This document shows positions 14,959-22,986 of a stretch of DNA of 37,026 nt, in pieces. Under the pieces are notes generated by a model. It saw only the letters and a list, made by a program, of their open reading frames with translations, was not told the origin of the DNA and ran no database searches. The position numbers were made by a program, and so were the translations under genes. The stretch covers positions 44,279 through 81,304 of the forward strand of contig JAGXKW010000004.1 of NCBI GenBank assembly GCA_018334995.1, in the 5' to 3' direction. Positions within the stretch are counted from its first letter, which is position 1. Each line of letters opens with the position of its first letter. This stretch comes from Wenzhouxiangellaceae bacterium. GTDB lineage: Bacteria; Pseudomonadota; Gammaproteobacteria; Xanthomonadales; Wenzhouxiangellaceae.

Positions 14959-16213
14959 GATTCTGCTGTGCTTCGACAAGCTCGTCCACGACTTTGCGCG
15001 CCGAACGGACTGCATCCTCGTGGAAGCCCCAGCCCCAGCAGGCGCCGCAGAACCACAACCGATCGACACCATTGATTTCCCCCAGGCGCCGTTGGGCGGC
15101 GCGCGAAGCCGGTGTGTACACCGGATGCCGATACGACCTGCGCACCAGGATCGACTCGCGCGCGATCCGGTCGGTCTGGTTCAGCGACACGATGTAGGGC
15201 GTGTTGCCCGGGATGTTCTGCAGGCTGTTCATGTAATAGCTGATGCCGGCGCTGTCCGGCGCGTCGCGATCGCGCCGCACGTTCCAGCTGGCCCAGGCCT
15301 TGCGATTGCGCGGCATACGGTTTGCGTCGGTATGCAGCACGGTGTCGTTGGGCTGATATTCAAACGCGCCGAGCACCTCGCGCTCGACGTCCCCCGGCGC
15401 TTCGATCAGCGCCAGCGCCTGGTCGGCGTGGCAGGCCAGCACGGCGTGATCGACGCTGAACTCGCCATGCTCGCAGACGATCCGCAGTCCGCCCGAAGGC
15501 AGGCGTGAAATCGCCTGCACCGCCGCGCCGGTCACCAGCCGGCCGTCGAAGCGCGTCAGGGCCGCTTCGACATAGCGCTGGCTTCCGCCCTTGATCGTTC
15601 GCCACACCGGACGGTTGGAGGCCTGCAGCATGTCGTGATTGCGCATGAACTCCAGCAGGTAGCGCATCGGAAATTCAAGAATGGTGCGGCCGGGCGAGGA
15701 CCACAACGCAGCCGCCATGGGGACCAGGTGGTCGCGCGCGAATGATCGGCCCAGGCGACTGGAATCCAGCCACTCGCCCAGGGTGACGCGCTCGTCCAGG
15801 CGCTCCAGCAGTTCGGGTGCCTGCTTGTAGAAGCGCAGGATGTCCCGGACCATGCCGATGAACGCCGGGCGCAGAAGGTTGCGCCGCTGGCAGAACAGCC
15901 GATCGAGGCTGGCGGCGTTGTATTCAAGGCCGCTGATCTCGCAGTGCACGCCGAAGCTCATGTCGCTGGGCTGGCTTTCGACGCCGAGCATTTCCAGCCA
16001 TGCAGAGAACAAGGGATAGTTCGGCGGATTGAACACGATGAAGCCGGTGTCCACCTCGATCGGACCGGTTGCCGGATCGACGTCGACGGTATGCGTGTCG
16101 GCATGCCCGCCGATCCGCCCATTGCGCTCGATCAGGGTGACTTCGTGGCGGCCGGCCAGGTGCCAGGCCGCATACAGTCCGGCCACGCCCCCTCCGATCA
16201 CGGCGATGCGCAT
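14948..16213 (-). CDS. FAD-dependent oxidoreductase (amine-oxidase/desaturase-like, COG2907 type)
   Basis: A 421-residue flavoprotein. The N-terminal Rossmann motif IAVIGGGVAGLYAAW starts at residue 3, followed by IERNGRIGGHADT for the second FAD strand, and WFCGACWGWGFHEDAV near the C terminus is the family's closing FAD contact. Related proteins sit beside DUF1365 and CFA synthase genes and are presumed to oxidise or saturate the modified acyl chain. The ATG at 16213 overlaps the desaturase stop by four bases. Similarity to phytoene desaturases and monoamine oxidases is general fold similarity; the substrate here is unknown but is very likely lipid, given that every neighbour in the operon acts on acyl chains. 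Confidence 0.88.
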   Translation of the reverse strand: MRIAVIGGGVAGLYAAWHLAGRHEVTLIERNGRIGGHADTHTVDVDPATGPIEVDTGFIVFNPPNYPLFSAWLEMLGVESQPSDMSFGVHCEISGLEYNAASLDRLFCQRRNLLRPAFIGMVRDILRFYKQAPELLERLDERVTLGEWLDSSRLGRSFARDHLVPMAAALWSSPGRTILEFPMRYLLEFMRNHDMLQASNRPVWRTIKGGSQRYVEAALTRFDGRLVTGAAVQAISRLPSGGLRIVCEHGEFSVDHAVLACHADQALALIEAPGDVEREVLGAFEYQPNDTVLHTDANRMPRNRKAWASWNVRRDRDAPDSAGISYYMNSLQNIPGNTPYIVSLNQTDRIARESILVRRSYRHPVYTPASRAAQRRLGEINGVDRLWFCGACWGWGFHEDAVRSARKVVDELVEAQQNHAA

Positions 16214-17136
16214 CAACTGTCGATCCTGCGATGTTGCAGGAAGCCTTCGGGCACGGGCTTGAGATCACGCACCAGCCCGACCACGGCCATCGCCTTGAGC
16301 AGGAGATAGCTGATGTCGAGCTCCCACCAGAAGAAGCCCTGACGAGCCGAACCCGGAAAATGATGATGGTTGTTGTGCCAGCCCTCGCCCAGCGTCAACA
16401 GCGCCAGCCACGGATTGTTGCGCGAGCGGTCGGGCGTACTGAACCGCCGGGACCCGAAGCGATGAGCAAGCGAATTGATGGTCAGCGTGACGTGAATCAG
16501 CGCCACGGTCGAGATGAAATAACCCCATACCAGCATCTGTCCGCCCGACGTGCCCAGCCCCGGCGCCAGGCGCTCCAGCAGCACGCCAAGGCCGAACATG
16601 CCCGCCGCATACGCCAGCGGCACGACAAGATCGAAGCGGTCCAGCCAGCGCAGTTCGGGAAAACGCGCCAGGTCCGGGATCTGGGACCATTCGGTCGTGA
16701 AGTGCGACCGGCTCAGGAACCAGCCCATGTGGCTCCACGCCAGGCCCTTGCGCGGCGTGTGCGGATCGCCCCGGCGGTCGGCGCGCTTGTGGTGCCGCCT
16801 GTGGTGCGCGGCCCACCACAGCGGCCCGCGCTGCGTCGCGCTGGCGCCGATCACGGCGAACGCGAACTGTACCGGGCGTGAAGTGCGAAATGCTCGGTGC
16901 GCGAAATACCGGTGGTAGAACGCGGTAATCGCGAACATGCGGAGCAGATAACTCGCAACGCACACCAGCACGGCCACCGGCGAGATCCCGACCCAGATCA
17001 CGGCCAGACAAGCCAGGTGCAACGCAATGAACGGGATGATCCGGGTCAGATCGGCATGATGCTCGCCCGCGACGCCCTCGGACTGGATTGGTTGACTGGT
17101 GTCGAACCAGGCGGCAAGTGATCGAAGCGATTTCAC
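16213..17136 (-). CDS. acyl-CoA/acyl-lipid fatty acid desaturase (delta-9 type)
   Basis: A 307-residue membrane di-iron desaturase. Histidine boxes HRYFAH (75-80), HRRHH (112-116) and HNNHH (254-258) are in the stearoyl-CoA desaturase order and spacing, with paired hydrophobic helices between. It would introduce the cis double bond that CFA-type enzymes then modify, which fits its place as first gene of the operon. Start choice is unsure: GTG 17136 puts the protein start at [10 protein letters not shown], while TTG 17172 would add 12 residues. A TATAGT -10-like box lies between the two on the minus strand (17152-17147), so GTG is preferred and the mRNA could be nearly leaderless. The stop overlaps the oxidoreductase start. 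Confidence 0.9.
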   Translation of the reverse strand: MKSLRSLAAWFDTSQPIQSEGVAGEHHADLTRIIPFIALHLACLAVIWVGISPVAVLVCVASYLLRMFAITAFYHRYFAHRAFRTSRPVQFAFAVIGASATQRGPLWWAAHHRRHHKRADRRGDPHTPRKGLAWSHMGWFLSRSHFTTEWSQIPDLARFPELRWLDRFDLVVPLAYAAGMFGLGVLLERLAPGLGTSGGQMLVWGYFISTVALIHVTLTINSLAHRFGSRRFSTPDRSRNNPWLALLTLGEGWHNNHHHFPGSARQGFFWWELDISYLLLKAMAVVGLVRDLKPVPEGFLQHRRIDS

Positions 17137-17146
17137 GTTACTGGAG

Positions 17147-17152
17147 ACTATA
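17147..17152 (-). promoter_or_regulatory. possible -10 box of the lipid-modification operon
   Basis: TATAGT on the minus strand, 10 bases before the GTG chosen for the desaturase. No clear -35 box was found at 16-18 bases, so another sigma factor or an activator could be involved. Confidence 0.25.
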
Positions 17153-17264
17153 GCCGAGTGTTCAGCGCGCAATCATTGCCATCGGCAGTGAAGCCGCAGT
17201 GAAACCGGCGATTTCAACGCGGTGCGTTCACCAAGGATTGACAGGCTGTCCCAACAATGACGTA

Positions 17265-17846
17265 ATGTTAAAGATCATATCCACCATTGCGATCGCAGTC
17301 GCGCTGACTGCCCTGGGCGCTCTGGCATGGCTGGCCACGCGGCCGGCTGCTCCGAAGCCATTTGCGACCGACTATCACGAAGCGCTTCGAAACCATCCCG
17401 GAAGCGAAGCCTCTATCACGCAGGGCCTGGAGGGTTTCGCCAGCGCCTATGCCAACCTGGCGCATCCCGACATTGCCGATCGCATTCAATCGCTCTACGC
17501 CGATCCGATGTATTTCAACGATTCGCTCAAAACCTTCGATCGGCGCGAAACGCTGGTCGAATACATGCGCGCCACCGGCGCCATGCTTCACGACAGCACG
17601 GTGCGGATCGACCAGACCCTCCGGGACGGACGCGATGTCTTCGTGCGCTGGACGATGGAATTTACCGCGGGTGCCGGCGCCCGGCCGATAAGCTCCAGAT
17701 CGATCGGCATGACGCACCTGCGCTTCGACGAGCGGGGCCGCGTGGTGCTGCACCAGGATTTCTGGGATTCGGCATCCGGCCTGTACCGCAACCTGCCGGT
17801 GATCGGCTACGCGCTGGAACAGGTCGACCGGCGCATGGCGAAATAG
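17265..17846 (+). CDS. NTF2/SnoaL-like protein with N-terminal membrane anchor
   Basis: A 193-residue protein starting with a hydrophobic helix (about 3-26, IISTIAIAVALTALGALAWLA) that would act as signal anchor, followed by an NTF2-like cone domain (about 45-185): a helix with LEGFASAYANL, YADPMYFNDSLKTFDRRETLVEYM, DGRDVFVRWTMEF and HLRFDERGRVVLHQDFWD. Such proteins accompany DUF1365/CFA clusters and probably bind or present the lipid substrate. It is divergent from the seven-gene operon and likely shares its control region (17137-17264). No catalytic residues could be named. The start at ATG 17265 is preferred over GTG 17199 because the hydrophobic anchor begins there. Confidence 0.8.
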   Translation: MLKIISTIAIAVALTALGALAWLATRPAAPKPFATDYHEALRNHPGSEASITQGLEGFASAYANLAHPDIADRIQSLYADPMYFNDSLKTFDRRETLVEYMRATGAMLHDSTVRIDQTLRDGRDVFVRWTMEFTAGAGARPISSRSIGMTHLRFDERGRVVLHQDFWDSASGLYRNLPVIGYALEQVDRRMAK

Positions 17847-17929
17847 TCCGCGCAGCATCCGCCGACCCCGATATTCTTCCAGTCCGCGCCGCGGGCGGAC
17901 AGCGCCCGGAACGCAAAGCCCTCAAGCCT

Positions 17930-19384
17930 TCAGATCATCGACCAGAGACTGCTGAAATCATGCACCTGCATTTCGGCCAGACCCTCGGCATGGCCCATGG
18001 TCTCGATGATGGCCCCGGCCTGGCGGGCGCCGAACTGGCCACGAACGGCACGCTCGAACTTGTCTTCCAGCAGCGGGATGCCCTCCTCGCGCCGGCGGCG
18101 GTGGCCGACCGGATAGTCGATGCTGACCTTCTGGGTCTTGCTGCCGTCGCTGAAGAACACCTGCACGGAATTGCCGATCGCCCGCTTGTCGGGGTCGAAG
18201 TACTCCTCGGTGAAGCGCGGATTTTCCTTGACGACCATCTTTTCGCGCAGCGCGTCGATGCGCGGATCGGCCGCGACCTGGTCCGAGTAAGACTCGGCGG
18301 TCAGCTCGCCGAAAATCAGCGGCACCGCGACCATGTACTGGATGCAGTGATCACGGTCGGCGTAGTTGCTGAGCGGGCCGGTCTTGTCGATGATCCGGCA
18401 GCCGGCTTCCTGGGTCTCGATCTCGATGCGCTCGATGTCGTCGATGTGGTCACGCACCTCCGGATGCAGTTCGAGCGCACATTCGACCGCAGTCTGGGCA
18501 TGAAACTCGGCCGGAAAGGCGATCTTGAACAGGATGTTCTCCATCACGTAGCTGCCCAGTTCGCGCTCCAGTTCGAGGGTTTCGCCCTTGAACAGCACGT
18601 CCTGGAAGCCCCAGCCCTTCGCCGTCAGCGCCGACGGATAGCCGATCTCGCCCTTGAGCGTGAGCAGCGCCAGCTGCACCGCCCGGCGGCACGCATCGCC
18701 GGCGGCCCAGCTCTTGCGCGGACCGGTATTGGGCGCATGCCGATAAGTTCGCAGCGCCCCGCCGTCGATCCAGGCCTGGCTGACGGCGTTGACCACGTCG
18801 TCGCGCGAGCCGCCCAGCATCCGCGTGACCACCGCGGTGGAAGCAACCCGCACCAGCAGCACGTGATCGAGGCCGACGCGGTTGAACGAATTCTTCAGCG
18901 CCAGTACGCCCTGGATCTCATGCGCCTTGATCATGGCGACCAGTATTTCTTGCACCGACAGCGGCTCCAGGCCCTCGGCAAGGTCGCTGCGCGCGATGTA
19001 GTCGGCCACGGCCAGGATGGCGCCCAGGTTGTCCGAGGGGTGGCCCCACTCGGCGGCAAGCCAGGTGTCGTTGAAGTCCAGATAGCGCACCAGCACGCCG
19101 ATGTTGAAGGCGGCCTGCACCGGATCGAGCTCGTAGGGCGTGCCAGGCACTCGCGCACCCTCCGGCAGGTCGGCGCCCGGCACGACCGGCCCCAGCAGCT
19201 TGACGCACTCGGGAAAGCGCAACGCCAGCATCGCGCAGGCCAGGGAATCCTTCAGGCAATAATGGGCCGTCTCCAGCGCCAGCCCGGAGTCGATCTCGGT
19301 TTCGCAGACATAGTCGGCGATCTGCTGGATCAAGACGTCGGTTTCGGGACGCTGTGCTGCGCGGATATCGGTTTCGGAGCTCAT
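17930..19384 (-). CDS. prpD: 2-methylcitrate dehydratase
   Basis: A 484-residue MmgE/PrpD protein matching the E. coli enzyme in length and in long conserved stretches: TAHYCLKDSLACAM, LDPVQAAFNIG, LDFNDTWLAAEWGHPSDN, IKAHEIQGV, FNRVGLDHVLLV, YRHAPNTGPRKSWAAGDA and ADRDHCIQYMVA. It dehydrates 2-methylcitrate to 2-methyl-cis-aconitate in propionate breakdown. No prpB, prpC or acnD is beside it, so the rest of the cycle must be elsewhere. The upstream gene on the same strand, 33 bases away, is a sodium:solute symporter, and the two probably form one transcript. Odd-chain or branched acyl degradation, linked to the surrounding lipid genes, is one possible source of propionyl-CoA. Confidence 0.93.
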   Translation of the reverse strand: MSSETDIRAAQRPETDVLIQQIADYVCETEIDSGLALETAHYCLKDSLACAMLALRFPECVKLLGPVVPGADLPEGARVPGTPYELDPVQAAFNIGVLVRYLDFNDTWLAAEWGHPSDNLGAILAVADYIARSDLAEGLEPLSVQEILVAMIKAHEIQGVLALKNSFNRVGLDHVLLVRVASTAVVTRMLGGSRDDVVNAVSQAWIDGGALRTYRHAPNTGPRKSWAAGDACRRAVQLALLTLKGEIGYPSALTAKGWGFQDVLFKGETLELERELGSYVMENILFKIAFPAEFHAQTAVECALELHPEVRDHIDDIERIEIETQEAGCRIIDKTGPLSNYADRDHCIQYMVAVPLIFGELTAESYSDQVAADPRIDALREKMVVKENPRFTEEYFDPDKRAIGNSVQVFFSDGSKTQKVSIDYPVGHRRRREEGIPLLEDKFERAVRGQFGARQAGAIIETMGHAEGLAEMQVHDFSSLWSMI

Positions 19385-19417
19385 GAAAGAAGGCCTGCTT
19401 GAATCGATTCCGTCATT

Positions 19418-20809
19418 CTAGCGAATCGCGCCTCGCCCGGCCCAGGCAATCGCAAGTGCAATGAAAAACGGAATCAGCCGTTCGGCGGCATCGCCCGGCG
19501 CGTTGGCGGTCAGACTGAGCGCCACGGTCAGGCCGAAGCCCGTGATCATGGCGGCAAGCCGGAACGCCGGTTTTACGGTACCAGCGGCCAGCAGCACGAT
19601 CAGCAGCGGCCCGAACGCGTTGCCCAGCCCCTGCCAGGCAAACAGCACGCGCTCGAAGATCGTGGCCGGCGAAAACAGCGCGAGCACCACTGCCGCGACC
19701 CCGATCAGCACGATCACCAGGCGATCGGCCAGCAGCGAAAGATTGCCGCGCCTCAGGTCGTGACTGACCGCCGAGCCGGCGACCAGCAGCTGGCTGTCGG
19801 AGGTCGACATGATGGCGGCAAGCACGCCGCCGGCGATGATTCCGCCCAGTGCCGCCGGCAGCAGCTCCGCGCTGAGAAGCAGCAGCGCCGATTCGCCGTC
19901 GGCCAGTTCGGGCAGGATCACGCGCGCCGACCAGCCCAGCACGACCATGCCGACATAGATGACCGCGGCCCAGGACAGCGCCACAGCGCGCGCGAAGCGG
20001 ATCGACTCGGGCCGTTCCAGCGCCATGAAACGGTTGACCACGTGCGGCTGGCCCGGATAGCCCAGGCCGATCCCGAAAAGCCCGGCGACGAAGACCACGG
20101 CCAGCGGCAAATCGGGCTGGTCGACGACTGCCAGCAGTGACGGATCGTCCAGCGCCGCCAGCCCGGCATGAATTCCCGCCGGTCCGCCCACCGCCAGCAA
20201 CGCGAATGCCGGCAGGACCAGCGCCACGAACAGCATCATCAGCCCCTGCAGCGCATCGGTCACGCTGGCCGCCCAGAAACCGCCCAGGAATACATAGCCG
20301 ACCACGATGACCGCACCACTGATGATGGCTGCCGTACTGCTGACCGGCATTGCCGCTTCGATCGCGGTGCCGGCCGCCTGGAACTGGGAGGCGATATAGA
20401 AAGTGAAGCAGAACAGGATGATGCCGGCGCCGAACATCCGCAGCACGCGCTGCGAGCGCTCCGGCATGCCACTACCCAGGAATTCCACCAGCGTCAGGGC
20501 ATTGTTGGCGTGGCTGGCCGGCTGCAGCCGGGGCGCGATGAAAATCCAGTTGATTGCAAAGCCCGAAATCACCGCCGGAACGAGCCACATCGCCTGCAGG
20601 CCCCAGGTATAGGCGGCTCCGCTCACCCCCAGCAGTGTCCAGGCCGAGGATGAACTCGCCGATGCGCTCAGGGCAGCCACGATCGGTCCCATCCGGCGTC
20701 CGGCCAGGTGAAAGTCGGAGGCGCTCGCGGTACGGCGCTGGGCCCAGATGCCGATGGCAAGCAGCGCGACGAGGTAGAACATCATGGTTGCAGTCAGCAT
20801 GCGGGGCAT
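19418..20809 (-). CDS. sodium:solute symporter (SSS family, PutP-like)
   Basis: A 463-residue inner-membrane transporter with about 12-13 hydrophobic helices. The first helices and loop, IGIWAQRRTASASDFHLAGRRMG followed by ALSASASSSSAW, match the SSS family sodium-binding start region, and GLGYPGQPHVVNRFMA and GGVLAAIMSTSDSQLLVAGS further along match the proline/pantothenate branch. The substrate is unknown. Start ATG 20809 is used; ATG 20800 is equally possible. It is transcribed into prpD, which may hint at uptake of a compound yielding propionyl-CoA, but the symporter resembles amino-acid carriers more closely. Confidence 0.85.
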   Translation of the reverse strand: MPRMLTATMMFYLVALLAIGIWAQRRTASASDFHLAGRRMGPIVAALSASASSSSAWTLLGVSGAAYTWGLQAMWLVPAVISGFAINWIFIAPRLQPASHANNALTLVEFLGSGMPERSQRVLRMFGAGIILFCFTFYIASQFQAAGTAIEAAMPVSSTAAIISGAVIVVGYVFLGGFWAASVTDALQGLMMLFVALVLPAFALLAVGGPAGIHAGLAALDDPSLLAVVDQPDLPLAVVFVAGLFGIGLGYPGQPHVVNRFMALERPESIRFARAVALSWAAVIYVGMVVLGWSARVILPELADGESALLLLSAELLPAALGGIIAGGVLAAIMSTSDSQLLVAGSAVSHDLRRGNLSLLADRLVIVLIGVAAVVLALFSPATIFERVLFAWQGLGNAFGPLLIVLLAAGTVKPAFRLAAMITGFGLTVALSLTANAPGDAAERLIPFFIALAIAWAGRGAIR

Positions 20810-20865
20810 TATGGCCAAGCCCGGCGCACGATGTCGGCATTCCGCCGGACAATCGTGGACCAGGT

Positions 20866-20895
20866 CTGACCGACAGCATGCCGGCGCGCTAGAAT
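20866..20895 (+). promoter_or_regulatory. candidate sigma-70 promoter for menA-like gene
   Basis: CTGACC (20866-20871) and TAGAAT (20890-20895) are separated by 18 bases; the -10 matches five of six consensus positions. The start codon is 55 bases beyond. Confidence 0.45.
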
Positions 20896-20950
20896 GGCGA
20901 CTTGAATCCGAATCGACCGGATCTCTCATTCATTCCACGATCCCGCTTCG

Positions 20951-21907
20951 ATGACCAGCTCCGCGAACCGGCATGATGCAGACGATCAGCATGGCAATGA
21001 CAGGCCGGGCATGGCCCGACTCGCCTGGATCGCTGCACGTCCGCACACCCTCCCGCTGTCGCTGTCCCCGGTATTGGCCGGAAGCGTCGTCGGCTGGATC
21101 GAGAGCGGCAGCTTTCGCCCCGACATCCTGATCGCCGGCGGCCTGGCCGCGGCGGCGATCCAGATCGGCACCAATCTGCACAACGACGCCTCCGACACGC
21201 TCAACGGCACCGACAGCGCCGACCGGGTCGGCCCGATCCGCGTGAGCCAGCGCGGATGGGCCACGCCGGCCCAGATGCTGCGTGCGTCCCACCTGGCCTT
21301 TGCCCTCGCAATCCTGTTCGGCAGCTACCTGGTCGCATTGGGCGGGCTGCCGATCCTGCTGATCGGCCTGATCTCGATCATCGCCGCCTACGGCTATTCC
21401 AGCGGTCCCTGGCCGATCTCGCGCGGCCCGTTCGGCGAACTGTTCGTACTGGTGTTTTTCGGCCCGGTCGCGGTCGGCGGCATCGCCTGGCTGCATACCG
21501 GCCAGCTCGGTACTGCAGCCGTGCTGGTCGGGCTGATCGTCGGGCTGCCGGCTTCGATGGTGCTGCTGATCAACAACGCGCGCGATATCGAAAGTGACCG
21601 CGCCGCCGGACGCAGAACCCTGGCCATCGTGCTGGGCCGCCGCGGTTCGCGTCGATTGTTCGTGGTCTTTCTCCTGGCCGTCGCCGCCAGCCTGATCATG
21701 CTGGCCCTTCAGGGCGGCCCGTGGCTGGGTGCGCTGGCGGGACTGGGGGGCTTGCTGACCGCAGTGCCGATCTGGAACCGGCTGGGAGAGAACGCCCCGC
21801 CCGAAGCGTTCAATGCGAGTCTCAAGGGTACGGTACGCTTCCAGCTGGCCCTGACCGCCGTCGTCTGCGCCGGCCTGCTGCTCGTCGCGGTGCTGGGCAG
21901 CTTCTGA
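20951..21907 (+). CDS. menA: 1,4-dihydroxy-2-naphthoate polyprenyltransferase-like (UbiA family)
   Basis: A 318-residue UbiA-superfamily membrane prenyltransferase with about eight to nine helices. AARPHTLPLSLSPVLAGS at 28-45 is the MenA-type opening. The first aspartate motif NLHNDASDTLNGTDSADR lies at 75-92 and the second, NNARDIESDRAAGRRTLA, near 207; both coordinate magnesium-diphosphate. It attaches a polyprenyl chain to dihydroxynaphthoate in menaquinone synthesis. No other men gene is in the window, so a related quinone or lipid substrate remains possible. ATG 20951 is used, but ATG 21011, right before the conserved core, may be the true start since the first 20 residues are polar and unconserved. 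Confidence 0.85.
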   Translation: MTSSANRHDADDQHGNDRPGMARLAWIAARPHTLPLSLSPVLAGSVVGWIESGSFRPDILIAGGLAAAAIQIGTNLHNDASDTLNGTDSADRVGPIRVSQRGWATPAQMLRASHLAFALAILFGSYLVALGGLPILLIGLISIIAAYGYSSGPWPISRGPFGELFVLVFFGPVAVGGIAWLHTGQLGTAAVLVGLIVGLPASMVLLINNARDIESDRAAGRRTLAIVLGRRGSRRLFVVFLLAVAASLIMLALQGGPWLGALAGLGGLLTAVPIWNRLGENAPPEAFNASLKGTVRFQLALTAVVCAGLLLVAVLGSF

Positions 21908-22194
21908 ATCACCGGCCGCCGCTTGCCGGCAAGCGCGAGACACCGCTTGGATCTTCAAGCGGTGCGCTTCGCCTGCGGCTCAACGGCACCCTGCGCGTTC
22001 AACTTCAGGACCGAGGCAATTTCAGCCGCTCGCGCAGTAGGTCTCAGTGAAAAGACCGGGGACTTTCCGGTCTGGGCGTAGCGAGGTGGTTCCGAGGTGC
22101 GCAGCTGCGTCGTTTCGCGACCGAGCGAACCGCAGGCGTGCTTGACTGCACGTCGAGGACGCGCGACCACTTTAATCCTTATCCAGATAGGAGA
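21908..22194. other. gene-free convergent gap with stacked hairpins
   Basis: This stretch follows menA and contains no gene. A perfect 16-bp palindrome (CGCTTGCCGGCAAGCG, 21920-21935) and a nine-base stem with six-base loop (21941-21964, arms CACCGCTTG and CAAGCGGTG) come first and may end the menA transcript. A seven-base stem (22053-22059 with 22067-22073, AGACCGG and CCGGTCT) lies further on. GCTCGCGCAGTAG at 22028-22040 and CGTAGCGAG at 22077-22085 match parts of the repeat at 22195-22338, suggesting older, decayed copies here. Confidence 0.55.
21941..21964 (+). terminator. stem-loop after menA
   Basis: Nine-base perfect stem (CACCGCTTG and CAAGCGGTG) around a six-base loop, 34 bases after the menA stop and preceded by another palindrome with the same core. 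There is no T tract, so it could protect or pause the transcript rather than terminate it alone. Confidence 0.45.
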
Positions 22195-22338
22195 GGAAAT
22201 CGTTTTAGAGCGTAGCGAGCGAGTGGCTGGCGGCGGCCGCCGGCGCGCAGGAACCGCAGTGCACTTGTTGGTGCATGAGGATTCCGAGCACCGCCGGACG
22301 CCGCAAGGCGCTCGCGCAGTAGCTATAAAACGATTTCC
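22195..22338 (+). repeat. dispersed ~144-bp intergenic repeat with inverted ends, copy B
   Basis: The element begins GGAAATCGTTTTAGAGC and ends with the reverse complement of GGAAATCGTTTTATAGC, so it has 17-base inverted ends with one mismatch. The interior matches copy A at 9688-9832 in inverted orientation, ungapped for about 104 bases. Its right end abuts and shares a base with the TAG stop of the cyclic-nucleotide-binding gene. It has no coding capacity and looks like a MITE or a REP-type extragenic element. No known family name could be assigned. Confidence 0.8.
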
Positions 22339-22820
22339 TAATAACGGCCGCCGCGTTTGTAGACATAGTTCGCCAACTCCTGCGCTTCCTTGTTCATGCG
22401 CATCAGGTTGACGTGGGTGATCCGGAACAGCGCGCGCATGACCTTGTAGACCAGTCTGGGGTGGTCCTCCAGAAGCGATTCCAGCGCTTCGGGCGTAAGA
22501 CTGTATATCGCGGCCTCGCCGCGCGCACGCAACGTGGCCTGACGCGGAAGCCGATCCACGAACGCTCGGGTTCCGGCAAACTCTCCGGGACTCATCAAAT
22601 ACACGTGCTCCATCTCTCCGTGCCCGGAGCTGAGCACTTCCAGGCGCCCTTCGGCAAGCAGGAACAGACGCGAGTCTTCCTCACCCTCTTCAACCAGCGT
22701 CTCGCCGTCACTCAACGAACGGCTTTCCATGGCTGCCGCCAGCAGCTCTTCTTCGCCCGGATCCAATTCCTCGCCGAGAAAGGAATTCTTGAGTTTCTGC
22801 AGATCAATCGAGTCGTTCAT
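22338..22820 (-). CDS. cyclic nucleotide-binding domain protein
   Basis: A 160-residue protein consisting of a single Crp-like sensor domain (about 20-125): GETLVEEGEEDSRLFLLAEGRLEV and the phosphate-binding-cassette region PGEFAGTRAFVDRLPRQATLRA. The usual GE..L..R.A pattern is altered (EFAGTRAF), so which nucleotide, if any, binds is unclear. After it comes a helical tail (ALFRITHVNLMRMNKEAQELANYVYK) instead of a helix-turn-helix, so it is probably not a DNA-binding regulator but a partner or sensor for another protein. ATG 22820 is chosen. It lies downstream of ffh on the same strand. A near palindrome, ATTATCGG and CCGATTAT (22847-22864), sits just upstream and might be its operator. Confidence 0.82.
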   Translation of the reverse strand: MNDSIDLQKLKNSFLGEELDPGEEELLAAAMESRSLSDGETLVEEGEEDSRLFLLAEGRLEVLSSGHGEMEHVYLMSPGEFAGTRAFVDRLPRQATLRARGEAAIYSLTPEALESLLEDHPRLVYKVMRALFRITHVNLMRMNKEAQELANYVYKRGGRY

Positions 22821-22846
22821 TCCGAAAACACCGCGTTTTGAGATCA

Positions 22847-22864
22847 ATTATCGGGACCGATTAT
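22847..22864. promoter_or_regulatory. imperfect palindrome upstream of cyclic nucleotide-binding gene
   Basis: ATTATCGG and CCGATTAT around GA; seven of eight arm positions pair. It lies 27 bases before the start codon and its minus strand contains GATAAT, a fair -10 box. A second weak stem, CCTGCC (22873-22878) with GGCAGG (22892-22897), is nearby. Confidence 0.35.
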
Positions 22865-22986
22865 GAAGCAATCCTGCCCGGCTTTTTTTGCGGCAGGTCA
22901 TATTCAACCCGTGCTGTTGGTCGACGCTTGCACACCATCGGTTCGTCGCGATGCGCCGCACCAGCATCGGTGGTGACCGGGCCGGC

